A stretch of DNA of 12,770 bases from an uncultured Collinsella sp. (GCA_958453575.1 CAUDYH010000006.1:1-12770); one strand, 5' to 3'. Counted from the first letter of the stretch, positions 6,113-12,770 are shown. Numbers and translations: made by a program. The notes: a model not told the origin generated them from the sequence alone.

Positions 6113-7318
6113 TTACTCCAGGAGCCAGTCGATCACGTTGCGCTTGCGGACTCCTTCGTAGTTCGCGTCCGCAAACAGCGTGTCGAGCGTAAGAAGCGTC
6201 TTGGGGTAGTTGTCTCGGACTTTCTTAAAGGGGGCCAACTCTCGATTGAGGGTAGTTTCGTCGAGCGTTGTGGCTGAAACCTGAAAATAGGCTGTCTCGT
6301 CTGAGTTTAGGGCAACAAAATCGATTTCCCCGCCGTCGATATCGCCCACGTAGACGTCGTATCCACGGCGTAGGAGCTCGAGATAAACAACATTTTCGAG
6401 GATATGACCGATATCGCTGCTTTGGGTTTTGACGAGAGCGCCTCTAAGTCCAAGGTCAACGGCGTAGTATTTGCCGTTTGTTGAAAGAAGCTGCCGACCG
6501 CGCACGTTATAGCGCGGAGCAAAGTACAACACAAGGCTGTCTGTTAAGCCTTTGAGGTACTTGGCTACGGTTTTCTGGTCGGTTTTGTTGCCGTTGGACG
6601 AGAGCGTGTCGGAGATTTTTTTAATCGAGATCCGGTTTCCAATGCTATGGAGTAGGAACTTGGTGATATCGCGCAGGGTCGGGACGTCCGAGACCTTCAG
6701 GCGTTCGATAACGTCGCGTATGACGATGGTATCGTAGAGGCTCATAAGATAATCGCGCGCCTGGGGTCCCTGAATACCCGTCTCGGCGATAAAGGGAAAA
6801 GAGCCCCGGGTGATGTACTCGTCAAACAACTGCGCGGGAGCCTTTCCGTCATTGGTTTTTGCCGAGCAAAACTCTTTAAAGGATAGGGGCAGTATCTTGA
6901 GCTCTACGTAGCGGCCGGAGAGCAAAGTTGCCAGCTCGCTCGAGAGCAGATAAGCGTTGGAACCGGTTATGTAGAGGTCGACATTGTCCTTGATAAAAAG
7001 ACTGTCGACGGCTTTTTCGAAATGCTCGACGTGCTGTATCTCGTCCAGAAAAACGTAGTTCATCTTATCGGGGACGAGTCTGGCGGAAATGTAGTCGTAG
7101 AGTGCTCTATACGACGTAAGCGACTCGAACTCCAGGTCTTCAAAGTTGAGGGATATAACCTGGTCGCCTGTGATTCCATGATCGCGCAGGTAGCTACGGT
7201 AGATTTCGAATAGCTTTGATTTGCCGGACCTTCGCACGCCCGAAACGACCTTGATGACGTGCGAGTCTTTCCACGAAATGAGCCAGTCGAGGTACTGTTT
7301 GCGATCAATCAGATTCAT
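6113..7318 (-). CDS. AAA_14 / DUF4143 family ATP-binding protein
   Basis: The 401-residue protein has the layout of the prokaryotic AAA_14 plus DUF4143 family, a common but poorly understood group of solitary ATPases. The AAA part spans about 15-150, with Walker A GVRRSGKS (27-34), Walker B YVFLDE (88-93), sensor-like TGSN (118-121) and SGR (134-136). The C-terminal DUF4143 part has the outline of a PD-(D/E)xK nuclease fold: E308 in ENVVYLEL, GEIDF (330-334) and YFQV (344-347), with Q where the catalytic lysine would be. That suggests a degenerate site. The start is supported by AAAGGGG on the - strand just upstream. The gene stands alone, with base use visibly more AT-rich than glmS or HAD, which hints at horizontal acquisition. 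Roles in signalling or defence have been proposed for relatives; nothing here decides it. Confidence 0.85.
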   Translation of the reverse strand: MNLIDRKQYLDWLISWKDSHVIKVVSGVRRSGKSKLFEIYRSYLRDHGITGDQVISLNFEDLEFESLTSYRALYDYISARLVPDKMNYVFLDEIQHVEHFEKAVDSLFIKDNVDLYITGSNAYLLSSELATLLSGRYVELKILPLSFKEFCSAKTNDGKAPAQLFDEYITRGSFPFIAETGIQGPQARDYLMSLYDTIVIRDVIERLKVSDVPTLRDITKFLLHSIGNRISIKKISDTLSSNGNKTDQKTVAKYLKGLTDSLVLYFAPRYNVRGRQLLSTNGKYYAVDLGLRGALVKTQSSDIGHILENVVYLELLRRGYDVYVGDIDGGEIDFVALNSDETAYFQVSATTLDETTLNRELAPFKKVRDNYPKTLLTLDTLFADANYEGVRKRNVIDWLLE

Positions 7319-7329
7319 GAAACCCCTTT

Positions 7330-7445
7330 CTTGGCGAGAAAAAACTGGAGCAAAATCAATACTTATAGGAAATATCTAAAAATATGGAATTGAATCTATT
7401 TTAACAAAAGAGTTAATGAAAAATGGATTACATTCCATAAATATC
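7330..7445. other. AT-rich intergenic spacer
   Basis: This stretch is far more AT-rich than its surroundings and probably holds the promoter of the - strand AAA_14 gene. TATAAG (- strand, 7362-7367) is a possible -10 box, without a convincing -35. TATGGAAT and ATTCCATA form a widely spaced 8-bp inverted repeat (7383-7390, 7432-7439) that could be a binding site. Confidence 0.35.
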
Positions 7446-7530
7446 CGTAGCCGCAGGTCCGGCTAAACGGGGAGGGAACATGGGGCCAGCAAAACGCCGC
7501 AGCGGGACTGTTCCCGTTGCGGCGTTTTTT
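7445..7530 (+). ncRNA. Candidate small RNA (hairpin, purine linker, terminator)
   Basis: A stem-loop (CCGT and AGCCG at 7445-7453 pairing with CGGCT and ACGG at 7460-7470, with a 2-nt bulge) is followed by GGGGAGGGAAC and then a strong terminator with six T on the + strand. There is no + strand gene to terminate, and an AT-rich stretch with CATAAA (7436-7441) lies just upstream. That arrangement could make an RNA of about 80 nt. A 24-codon frame starts at ATG 7480 after GGGGAGGG, but it runs through the terminator stem and is not convincing as a gene. Confidence 0.25.
7491..7530. terminator. Bidirectional intrinsic terminator of the lacI-family gene
   Basis: AAAACGCCGCAGCGGGA (7491-7507) pairs with the arm at 7512-7528 along 17 bp with a single G-U. 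On the + strand it runs into T 7525-7530; on the - strand it ends in TTTT. It begins right at the stop codon of the - strand LacI-family gene (7532-7534), so it most likely ends that transcript, while its + strand T run is the stronger one. Confidence 0.8.
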
Positions 7531-7531
7531 G

Positions 7532-8665
7532 TTACAGGTAGGCGCCCAGGTTGATGTCGGTTATTGGGGCCGCGGATGGGCCCGTCGGGTGCTGCTCGGC
7601 CTTTTGGGTGCTCACACGTTCGAGCAAGAAGGGGCGCACGAGCTCCTGACGGTTAATGTCCTCGGCGGCCGTGGCCGTGGTGACGGTGCGCGCGGCGGAG
7701 CCGATGCGGACTCGTTTGGTCTTGGCGGCAGGCTTATCCTCGATCTGCTCCATGAGCAGCTGAACGCCCTTGCGGCCAATCTCGTAGCCTGGGGGTGCTA
7801 CCGTGGTGAGCGGGACCGATCCGCTCCAAGCGAGCGGGTTGCCGTCGCAGCCGGCCACGCGGACCTGGCCGGGGACGGAAATGCCTTTGTCGGTCAGCGC
7901 CGAGATAACGCCCGAGGCCAATACGTCGGTCAGGCCGATGACAAAATCGGGGCGCTCGTCAGCAGGGCGTTCGGCAATCTGGGTACCGATGCTGTAGCCG
8001 TCGGCTGCGGTATTCCACTCTCCGGCATCGATGACCTCAATTTTGATATCGGGATGCAGGGCAAGTGCCTTGTGGATGCCAAGGACGCGCAGGGTGAGCT
8101 GCATAAATGCCGCTCTGCCCACAACGGTGATATGGCGTGCGCCACGGGCAACGGCGAGCTCGGCGATAATGCGCCCCTGCGCCTCGTTGTCGGCGGCCAC
8201 GTAGTAACCGGGTTCGGAACAGTGGATGTCCAGATGGACGATCGGCACGGGCATCTTGGTCATAGCGGGGTGCCAGTCGGGGGACGCCATGGGCTGAACC
8301 ATGACGCCGGACATCTGCGTGCCCATAAAGTAGCGCAGGTAATGGTCCTGGAGAATGCCGTCGTTATCGGCGTTGGCGATGAGCAGGTCGTAACCGTGCT
8401 TGCGGGCCTCGTTATGGGCGCCGCTGGCGATTTGGAGCGAGAAGCCGTGATCGAGACGGGGGAGGACCAGGCCAAAGGACTTGGTGGTGCCGCCTGCGAG
8501 CTGACGGGCACTTTGGTTGGGCAGGTAGCCAAGGCGATTGATGGTCTCGTTGATGAGCTTGAGGGTCTCGGGGCGCAGCTTTTCGGGATGGTTGAGCGCG
8601 TTGGAAACCGTGCCCAACGAAACCCCGGCCTCGCGCGCGACGTCGCTGATTTTTACCTTTGCCAT
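7532..8665 (-). CDS. LacI-family transcriptional regulator
   Basis: The 377-residue protein starts MAKVKISDVAREAGVSLGTV, the standard LacI helix-turn-helix (about 4-48), followed by the hinge helix QSARQLAGG (51-59). A periplasmic-binding-protein-like sensor domain covers about 64-350, with typical segments such as GVMVQPM (120-126), VAADNEAQG (156-164) and VRVAGCDGNPLA (268-279). The end is unusual: an Ala/Thr-rich insertion (about 315-338) precedes the family's usual ELVRPFLLERVST, and a 24-residue tail follows. Such proteins bind palindromic operators and usually release them on a sugar or nucleoside. The start is fixed by AAAGGGG (8671-8677, - strand); the frame extends further upstream but only by reading through a repeat. 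The gene is divergent from glmS, so control of glmS or amino-sugar genes is possible, and the effector is unknown. Confidence 0.9.
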   Translation of the reverse strand: MAKVKISDVAREAGVSLGTVSNALNHPEKLRPETLKLINETINRLGYLPNQSARQLAGGTTKSFGLVLPRLDHGFSLQIASGAHNEARKHGYDLLIANADNDGILQDHYLRYFMGTQMSGVMVQPMASPDWHPAMTKMPVPIVHLDIHCSEPGYYVAADNEAQGRIIAELAVARGARHITVVGRAAFMQLTLRVLGIHKALALHPDIKIEVIDAGEWNTAADGYSIGTQIAERPADERPDFVIGLTDVLASGVISALTDKGISVPGQVRVAGCDGNPLAWSGSVPLTTVAPPGYEIGRKGVQLLMEQIEDKPAAKTKRVRIGSAARTVTTATAAEDINRQELVRPFLLERVSTQKAEQHPTGPSAAPITDINLGAYL

Positions 8666-8700
8666 AGCGGCCCCTTTGATGCGTTTCAAGTACAAGCCAG

Positions 8701-8706
8701 ATTGTA
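8701..8706 (-). promoter_or_regulatory. Possible -10 box of the lacI-family gene
   Basis: On the - strand TACAAT lies 35 bp before the ATG. The expected -35 zone falls inside the neighbouring palindromic repeat (CCTTTT or CTTTTT) and is a poor match. The call is weak and rests on the -10 box alone. Confidence 0.3.
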
Positions 8707-8714
8707 GCATCCCA

Positions 8715-8765
8715 AACCTACCAAAAAGGGACAGGTTTATTTTGGCAGGTTTATCTGGGGAAACG
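8715..8765 (-). repeat. Dispersed palindromic repeat, copy 4
   Basis: This is the only copy on the - strand. Its arms are TTTTGGCAGGTT (+ strand, 8740-8751) and AACCTACCAAAA (8715-8726), complementary with one G-U. It lacks one A of the AAAA run found in the other copies. It lies between the divergent lacI-family gene and glmS, immediately upstream of the lacI-family promoter zone. The 8666-8976 gap holds this copy, the hairpin at 8781-8813, the half-site cluster at 8843-8878 and the glmS leader. Confidence 0.9.
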
Positions 8766-8780
8766 CCGTTGCCAGCGCGA

Positions 8781-8813
8781 CCACCACGAAGGGGACAGGC
8801 ACCTTTGTGGTGG
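8781..8813. repeat. Sister hairpin with GGGACAGG loop
   Basis: CCACCACGAAGG (8781-8792) and CCTTTGTGGTGG (8802-8813) pair fully apart from one G-T position. Bases GGGGACAGGC span the loop, the same core that fills the loop of the five-copy repeat, and in the same orientation as copy 4 only 20 bp away. The arms are unrelated in sequence, so it looks like a second subfamily of one element type. Confidence 0.7.
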
Positions 8814-8842
8814 TTTGGACCGGCTGGACGTGTGTGCATCGG

Positions 8843-8878
8843 GTGGTATCTAAGTTGAGATACCACATCTGGTATATC
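8843..8878 (+). promoter_or_regulatory. Three half-site cluster upstream of glmS
   Basis: GTGGTATC (8843-8850) and GATACCAC (8859-8866) are a perfect 8-bp inverted repeat around TAAGTTGA. A third half-site, TGGTATATC (8870-8878), pairs equally well with the middle one (ATACCA with TGGTAT). A possible -10 box TACAAT lies at 8897-8902, so the cluster would cover the -35 region. It may be an operator for the divergent LacI-family protein or for an amino-sugar regulator. No evidence distinguishes these. Confidence 0.5.
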
Positions 8879-8976
8879 AGCTTGCGCCTGCGTGAGTACA
8901 ATACTCGAACGTTATGCGTCTCAGCGCCCCTTGTGCGTGGACGTCTTGCAGTCACGCGAACGAAGGGAATTATCTT

Positions 8977-10824
8977 ATGTGCGGAATCGTCGGCTACACC
9001 GGCTCTGATATTGCAAAGAACATCCTGGTCACGGGCCTCAAGCGTATGGAGTATCGCGGCTATGACTCCTCGGGCGTCGCGCTCGAGGTGGGCGAGGGCG
9101 CCGCGGCGCACCTCGACGTCATCCGCCGCGTGGGCAAGGTCGCGGGCCTAGAGAGCGAGCTTTCCAACATCGACAGCGACGCTACCTGCGGTATCGGCCA
9201 CACCCGTTGGGCCACCCACGGCAAGCCCTCCGTCGTTAACGCTCACCCCCACACCAGCTGCGACGGTCGTATCGCCATCGTCCACAACGGCATCATCGAG
9301 AACTTCGCCGAGCTGCGCGAAGAGCTGGAGGGCCGCGGCCATCACTTTAAGAGCGAGACCGATACCGAGGTCTTCGCGCATCTGATCGAAGAGGCTTATG
9401 TCGAGACGCACGACCTGATGGCCTCCGTGCGCGAGGCTTGCACCCATGTGGTCGGTGCCTATGGTCTGGCCGCCGTGTGCGCTGACGAGCCCGGCGTGAT
9501 CGCCGTGGCCCGCAAGGATTCCCCGATCGTAGTCGGTGTGGGCGAAACCGGTTCCTATGTTGCTTCCGATGTCATCGCGCTCATCGACGCCACCCGCGAT
9601 GTCGTGGTGCTCGAGGACGGTCAGTTTGCCAGGCTCACGCCCGCAGGCGTCGAGTACACCGACGAGGCCGGCAACGTTATCGAGCCCAAGGTCACCCACA
9701 TCGACTGGGACCTGGACATGGCAGAAAAGGGCGGTTATCCCGACTTTATGCTCAAGGAAATCCACGAGCAGCCGCGCGTCGTGCGCGACACGCTGGTCGG
9801 TCGTATGACGCCGGCCGGCGAGCTTGACATCGACGAACTGGGCCTTTCGCTCGAGGAACTCAACGACATCGACCGCGTCTACGTGATCGCTTGCGGCACT
9901 AGCTATCACGCTGGCCTCATTGCTAAGAATCTCATTGAGGGCTGGGCTCGCATCCCGACCGAGGTGGAGGCGGCCAGCGAGTTCCGTTACCGCAATCCCA
10001 TCATTACGCCGACGACGCTTGTCGTTGCCGTGTCCCAGTCGGGCGAGACGGCCGATACCCTTGCCGCCATTCGCGACGCGCGCATCAAGGGTGCCAAGGT
10101 CTTCGGCATCACCAACGTGGTTGGTAGCCCCGTGGCGCGTGAGAGCGACGGCGTCATCTACACTAAGGCCAACAAGGAGATCGCGGTCGCCTCGACCAAG
10201 AGCTTCATCGGCCAGGTCGTGAGCCTTACGCTGCTGGCTTTGCTGTTGGCGCAGGTTAAGTACCGTCTGACCACCAAACAGGCGCGCATGCTGTTCCGCG
10301 AGCTTTCCGATACGGCCGAGCAGATCCAGTGGATTTTGGATACCCAGACCGAGGCCGTTCATGAGGCCGCCCTGCTGTGCAAGGACGCGCAGTCCGCGCT
10401 GTTCGTGGGTCGCGGCATGGGTGCAGCTATTTCCTACGAGGGTGCGCTCAAGCTCAAGGAGGTCAGCTACCTGCACGCCGAGGCCTACGCCGCCGGTGAG
10501 ATGAAGCACGGCCCCATTGCCCTGATCGACCCGGGCTTCCCTGTCATCGCTGTGGCCACCAAGAGTGCCACCTACGACAAGACCGTGTCGAACCTTATGG
10601 AGTGCAAGGCACGCGGCGCCAAGGTCATCGTCGTTGCCACCGAGGGCGACGAGGAGATCAACAAGATCGCCGACTGCATCGTCCGCGTGCCGGCAGTCCG
10701 CGACGTGTTCAGCCCCATCACGGCGAGCGTTCCTCTGCAGCTGCTCGCCCGCGAGGTCGCCATCCTGCGCGGCTGCGACGTCGACCAGCCCCGTAACCTG
10801 GCCAAGAGCGTCACGGTAGAGTAG
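8977..10824 (+). CDS. glmS: Glutamine:fructose-6-phosphate aminotransferase (isomerizing)
   Basis: GlmS makes glucosamine-6-phosphate from fructose-6-phosphate and glutamine, the first committed step to UDP-GlcNAc for peptidoglycan. The start is fixed by the enzyme: the protein must begin MCGIVGY so that Cys2 becomes the N-terminal nucleophile, and ATG 8977 follows GAAGGGA (8962-8968). The glutaminase domain is at about 2-235, with GIGHTRWATHG (72-82) and HNGIIENF (103-110). The first SIS domain spans about 285-430, with ACGTSYHAG (305-313), SQSGET (353-358) and ASTKSF (405-410). The second spans about 460-600, with EGALKLKE (488-495) and EMKHGP (508-513). The C-terminus DQPRNLAKSVTVE is the family's signature end. 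At 615 residues the length is normal. It appears monocistronic, with its own terminator, and no glmS ribozyme is evident upstream. Confidence 0.97.
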   Translation: MCGIVGYTGSDIAKNILVTGLKRMEYRGYDSSGVALEVGEGAAAHLDVIRRVGKVAGLESELSNIDSDATCGIGHTRWATHGKPSVVNAHPHTSCDGRIAIVHNGIIENFAELREELEGRGHHFKSETDTEVFAHLIEEAYVETHDLMASVREACTHVVGAYGLAAVCADEPGVIAVARKDSPIVVGVGETGSYVASDVIALIDATRDVVVLEDGQFARLTPAGVEYTDEAGNVIEPKVTHIDWDLDMAEKGGYPDFMLKEIHEQPRVVRDTLVGRMTPAGELDIDELGLSLEELNDIDRVYVIACGTSYHAGLIAKNLIEGWARIPTEVEAASEFRYRNPIITPTTLVVAVSQSGETADTLAAIRDARIKGAKVFGITNVVGSPVARESDGVIYTKANKEIAVASTKSFIGQVVSLTLLALLLAQVKYRLTTKQARMLFRELSDTAEQIQWILDTQTEAVHEAALLCKDAQSALFVGRGMGAAISYEGALKLKEVSYLHAEAYAAGEMKHGPIALIDPGFPVIAVATKSATYDKTVSNLMECKARGAKVIVVATEGDEEINKIADCIVRVPAVRDVFSPITASVPLQLLAREVAILRGCDVDQPRNLAKSVTVE

Positions 10825-10847
10825 TTGGTTCCGCCGTTCTAGCGACT

Positions 10848-10885
10848 AAGGCCCGGCTCCGCATCAAGACGGAGCCGGGCCTTTT
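10848..10885 (+). terminator. Rho-independent terminator of glmS
   Basis: GGCCCGGCTCCG (10850-10861) and CGGAGCCGGGCC (10870-10881) form a perfect 12-bp stem with an 8-nt loop, flanked by AA on the left and a TTTT run (10882-10885) on the right. It lies 25 bp after the glmS stop codon. Confidence 0.92.
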
Positions 10886-10888
10886 CTG

Positions 10889-10940
10889 CGTTTGCCCAGA
10901 TAAAACCTGCCAAAATAAACCTGTCCCTTTTTGGCAGGTT
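10889..10940 (+). repeat. Dispersed palindromic repeat, copy 5 (perfect arms)
   Basis: AACCTGCCAAAA (10904-10915) and TTTTGGCAGGTT (10929-10940) are perfectly complementary, making this the best-preserved copy. It fills the space between the glmS terminator and the gntR-family gene, and its last two bases are part of that gene's stop codon (10939-10941, - strand). Confidence 0.93.
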
Positions 10941-11640
10941 AGCGGAGCTTGCTGGTCTCGAAGTACTTGGGATATTGGTCCAGGACCTCGGTCTGGTTGC
11001 GGAACATCATATGCAGGTGCTTGCTGACCAAAAAGCTCGCTTCGATGGGGTCGCGACCGGCGATAGCGCGGCGAATCTGCTTGTGCTCGTTCACGATGTC
11101 CTGATTGTCGAGAACCTGCGTGGCGGCGCGCAGCCAGCGGAAGCGCTCCAGGTCGGCATTGGTCTCTTCGAGCCACGACCACACGGTGCTACGGCATGCG
11201 ATGCTAAAGATCATGCGGTGCATGAGGTTGTCGCTTAAAAAGAAGCCGATGCGATCCTCTTCGGCCATGGCCTTTTCCTGCAACGCGATGGCCCGGTCGA
11301 GCTGCTCGACGCCTGCCGAGGTGGCGCGCGCGCAGCACTCTACAATCACCTGTTTTTCCAGGTGCTCGCGAATGTAGCAGGCACTCTCGGCAAGGGTGAG
11401 GTTGATGGGCGAGACATAGGTGCCGCTTTGGGGCACGGTGCGCACCAGGCCCTCTTGCGCCAGACGCACCAGTGCCTCGCGCACAGGGGTGCGCCCCATA
11501 TCCAGGTCGTCGCACAGCTGCTTGACGCCCAGCTTTTCGCCCGGTTTGTAGTCCAGATAGACGATCTTGCGTCGAATGGTGTGGTAGGACTGGTCCTGTA
11601 GGCTCGTTTCTTGCTCGCCGATGTGCATCGATTCTTCCAT
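10939..11640 (-). CDS. GntR-family (FadR/FCD subfamily) transcriptional regulator
   Basis: The 233-residue protein has an N-terminal winged helix (about 15-78). Its recognition region MGRTPVREALVRLAQEGLV (48-66) and the wing QSGTYV (71-76) are textbook GntR. The all-helical FCD effector domain is at about 85-215. Candidate metal ligands are D137 and H141 (DNLMH), H186 (NEHKQI) and H208 (SKHLH), the usual Asp/His set that binds a divalent metal and a carboxylate effector. The start ATG follows GAGG on the - strand; a second ATG four codons on is possible. The gene is divergent from the YeiH-type transporter with 192 bp between starts, so it is the prime candidate regulator of that transporter and of itself. 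The effector is unknown, and a small organic or sulfonated acid is plausible given the neighbour. Confidence 0.9.
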   Translation of the reverse strand: MEESMHIGEQETSLQDQSYHTIRRKIVYLDYKPGEKLGVKQLCDDLDMGRTPVREALVRLAQEGLVRTVPQSGTYVSPINLTLAESACYIREHLEKQVIVECCARATSAGVEQLDRAIALQEKAMAEEDRIGFFLSDNLMHRMIFSIACRSTVWSWLEETNADLERFRWLRAATQVLDNQDIVNEHKQIRRAIAGRDPIEASFLVSKHLHMMFRNQTEVLDQYPKYFETSKLR

Positions 11641-11737
11641 AGCGCCTCACAAACGTTCTTCCACACTCATATGTCAGTTGTTTATTATGCCGCGAATCAG
11701 TTCTCTGCGGTGGAAATTCAATCGCCGCCCGATAACT

Positions 11738-11806
11738 TTTGCGACATTTTTGCCTGCGTTTGTACGGGATTGTGCTCAACGTTGCCGTATCATAAGCCGT
11801 CGCAAA
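11738..11806. promoter_or_regulatory. Widely spaced inverted repeat between the gntR-family gene and the transporter
   Basis: TTTGCGAC (11738-11745) and GTCGCAAA (11799-11806) are perfectly complementary 8-mers 53 bp apart in the divergent promoter region. Paired or looping regulator sites would look like this, but with arms this short chance is not excluded. TATCAT (11788-11793) is a possible -10 box for the transporter, with no clear -35. Confidence 0.3.
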
Positions 11807-11832
11807 CGTGAAATAGAAAGAAGGAATCCCAT

Positions 11833-12770
11833 ATGCAACTGGCGAATACCGTACGCGAGCGCTGGAAGGGCGTCTTATTCTGCCTGATCGTCGCCATTCC
11901 CGCGACGTTGCTCGGCAAACAAATTGAGGTGGTCGGCGGGCCGGTATTTGCCATCCTCATCGGCATGGTTCTGGCACTTGTCTTTCCCAAGCATCGTCGT
12001 GAGCCGCTTGCCGCCGGCGTTACCTATACGTCCAAAAAGATCTTGCAGTACGCGGTCATCCTGCTTGGCTTTGGCATGAACCTCTCACAGATTCTGTCCA
12101 AGGGCGCCCAGTCGCTGCCGATTATCGTGGCGACGATCTCGACCTCGCTTGTCATTGCCTTTGTGCTCTGCCGCGTCATGAACGTGCCGGGTAAGATCGC
12201 GACGCTTGTGGGTGTGGGTTCGTCGATTTGCGGCGGTTCTGCCATCGCCGCGACCGCGCCCGTCATCGATGCCGACGATCGCGAGATTGCCCAGGCTATT
12301 TCGGTCATCTTCCTGTTTAACGTTATCGCGGCGCTCGTGTTTCCAACGCTCGGCGGTATGCTCGGACTGACCAACGAGGGCTTTGGCCTGTTTGCTGGCA
12401 CCGCCATCAACGACACCTCGTCCGTAACGGCTGCGGCGAGTGCTTGGGACAGTATGCATCCCGGTGCCAATGTGCTCGAGAGCGCCACGGTGGTCAAGCT
12501 CACCAGGACGCTGGCCATTATTCCCATCACGTTGGTCCTCGCATGCTGGCAGATGCATCTGGCGCGTAAGGCCGGCGGCGACGCCAAAAGCACGTTTTCG
12601 CTTAAACGCGCGTTTCCCATGTTCGTCCTGTTCTTTGTGCTGGCAAGCGTGGTCACCACGGTGTTTCAGCTTCCCACGTCCATTACGGCGCCCATCAAGG
12701 AGCTTTCGAAGTTCTTTATCGTGATGGCCATGGCGGCTATTGGCTTTAATACCGATATCGTCGAGCTGGT
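11833..12770 (+). CDS. YeiH-family putative sulfate exporter (partial, 3' end outside window)
   Basis: The frame opens at ATG 11833, after AAGGAA (11821-11826), and is still open at the window end after 312 complete codons. It matches the YeiH / putative sulfate exporter family of inner-membrane proteins (Cons_hypoth698 type). The hallmarks are [10 protein letters not shown] (78-87), the glycine-rich [19 protein letters not shown] (127-145), [14 protein letters not shown] (188-201) and VVKLTRT (220-226). I see about nine to ten hydrophobic segments, near 14-32, 36-52, 70-86, 95-113, 124-142, 157-177, 225-241, 261-279 and 293-308. Family members are mostly about 330-350 residues, so little is missing. 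Export of sulfate or sulfite from sulfonate breakdown is suggested for some relatives; the substrate here is unknown. It is divergent from the gntR-family gene, its likely regulator. Confidence 0.88.
   Translation, partial: MQLANTVRERWKGVLFCLIVAIPATLLGKQIEVVGGPVFAILIGMVLALVFPKHRREPLAAGVTYTSKKILQYAVILLGFGMNLSQILSKGAQSLPIIVATISTSLVIAFVLCRVMNVPGKIATLVGVGSSICGGSAIAATAPVIDADDREIAQAISVIFLFNVIAALVFPTLGGMLGLTNEGFGLFAGTAINDTSSVTAAASAWDSMHPGANVLESATVVKLTRTLAIIPITLVLACWQMHLARKAGGDAKSTFSLKRAFPMFVLFFVLASVVTTVFQLPTSITAPIKELSKFFIVMAMAAIGFNTDIVEL

Noticed and set aside
7449..7480. Small SRP (4.5S) RNA, suggested by CAGGTCCGG
   Set aside because: The conserved GGAAGGAAGCAGCC-type part of the SRP loop and the long closing stem are missing.
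7517..8707. Long + strand open frame opposite the LacI-family gene (396 codons)
   Set aside because: It is a shadow of a clear gene, rich in Gly, Val and Asp, and has no family match.
8666..8866. N-terminal extension of the LacI-family frame by 67 codons
   Set aside because: It reads through the palindromic repeat (giving KPAKINL) and other non-coding sequence, while the start at 8665 has AAAGGGG and begins the canonical helix-turn-helix.
8914..8976. N-terminal extension of the glmS frame
   Set aside because: GlmS needs cysteine directly after the initiator methionine, which fixes the start at 8977, where a ribosome binding site is also present.
8880..8976. glmS ribozyme in the glmS leader
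   Set aside because: An AGCGCC string occurs at 8920-8925, but the rest of the conserved core and pseudoknot is not seen and the leader is too short.
9148..10509. Long - strand open frame opposite glmS (453 codons)
   Set aside because: It is a by-product of GC-rich codon bias opposite a certain gene, with no recognisable domain and no ribosome binding site.

Overview
The window looks like a chromosomal segment of a high-GC gut actinobacterium, most likely a Coriobacteriia member such as Collinsella. This assignment rests on overall base and codon use, GAGG/AAGGGG-type ribosome binding sites, protein flavour, and a dispersed palindromic repeat that I associate with Collinsella-like genomes; it is inference, not proof. 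Genes are mostly single-gene units in alternating orientation, so nearly every intergenic space is divergent or convergent.

Left part (1-2016): the last codons of an upstream + strand gene with a strong terminator; a - strand secreted or membrane-anchored DNA/RNA non-specific endonuclease (NRCH motif); and a + strand HAD-family sugar-phosphate phosphatase or phosphomutase (HAD copy 1).

Middle part (2017-6112): a + strand AlbA_2 (Schlafen-like) / GHKL-ATPase / winged-helix protein. It is preceded by ten copies of TTAGAGAGA in both orientations, and its 3' end is followed by a second, nested cluster of degenerate copies. Next come a - strand larE (nickel-pincer cofactor sulfur transferase) and a + strand HAD copy 2, 83% identical to copy 1 and carrying the same TATATA-CGT-TATATA promoter dyad. 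The two HAD copies therefore bracket the AlbA_2 and larE genes. A cluster of overlapping hairpins follows HAD copy 2.

Right part (6113-12770): a - strand AAA_14/DUF4143 ATPase; an AT-rich spacer with a possible small-RNA locus; a - strand LacI-family regulator divergent from + strand glmS (glutamine:fructose-6-phosphate aminotransferase); and a - strand FCD-type GntR regulator divergent from a YeiH-family (putative sulfate exporter) transporter that runs off the window. Both regulators are positioned to control their divergent neighbours.

Overlying this is a palindromic element of about 50 bp with five copies, all intergenic. Each has near-complementary arms around a loop containing CCTGTCCC, and a sister hairpin with different arms but the same loop core lies beside one copy. 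The most unusual feature is the AlbA_2 gene with its two-sided operator-like arrays. No RNA genes, CRISPR array, transposase or phage gene was found.
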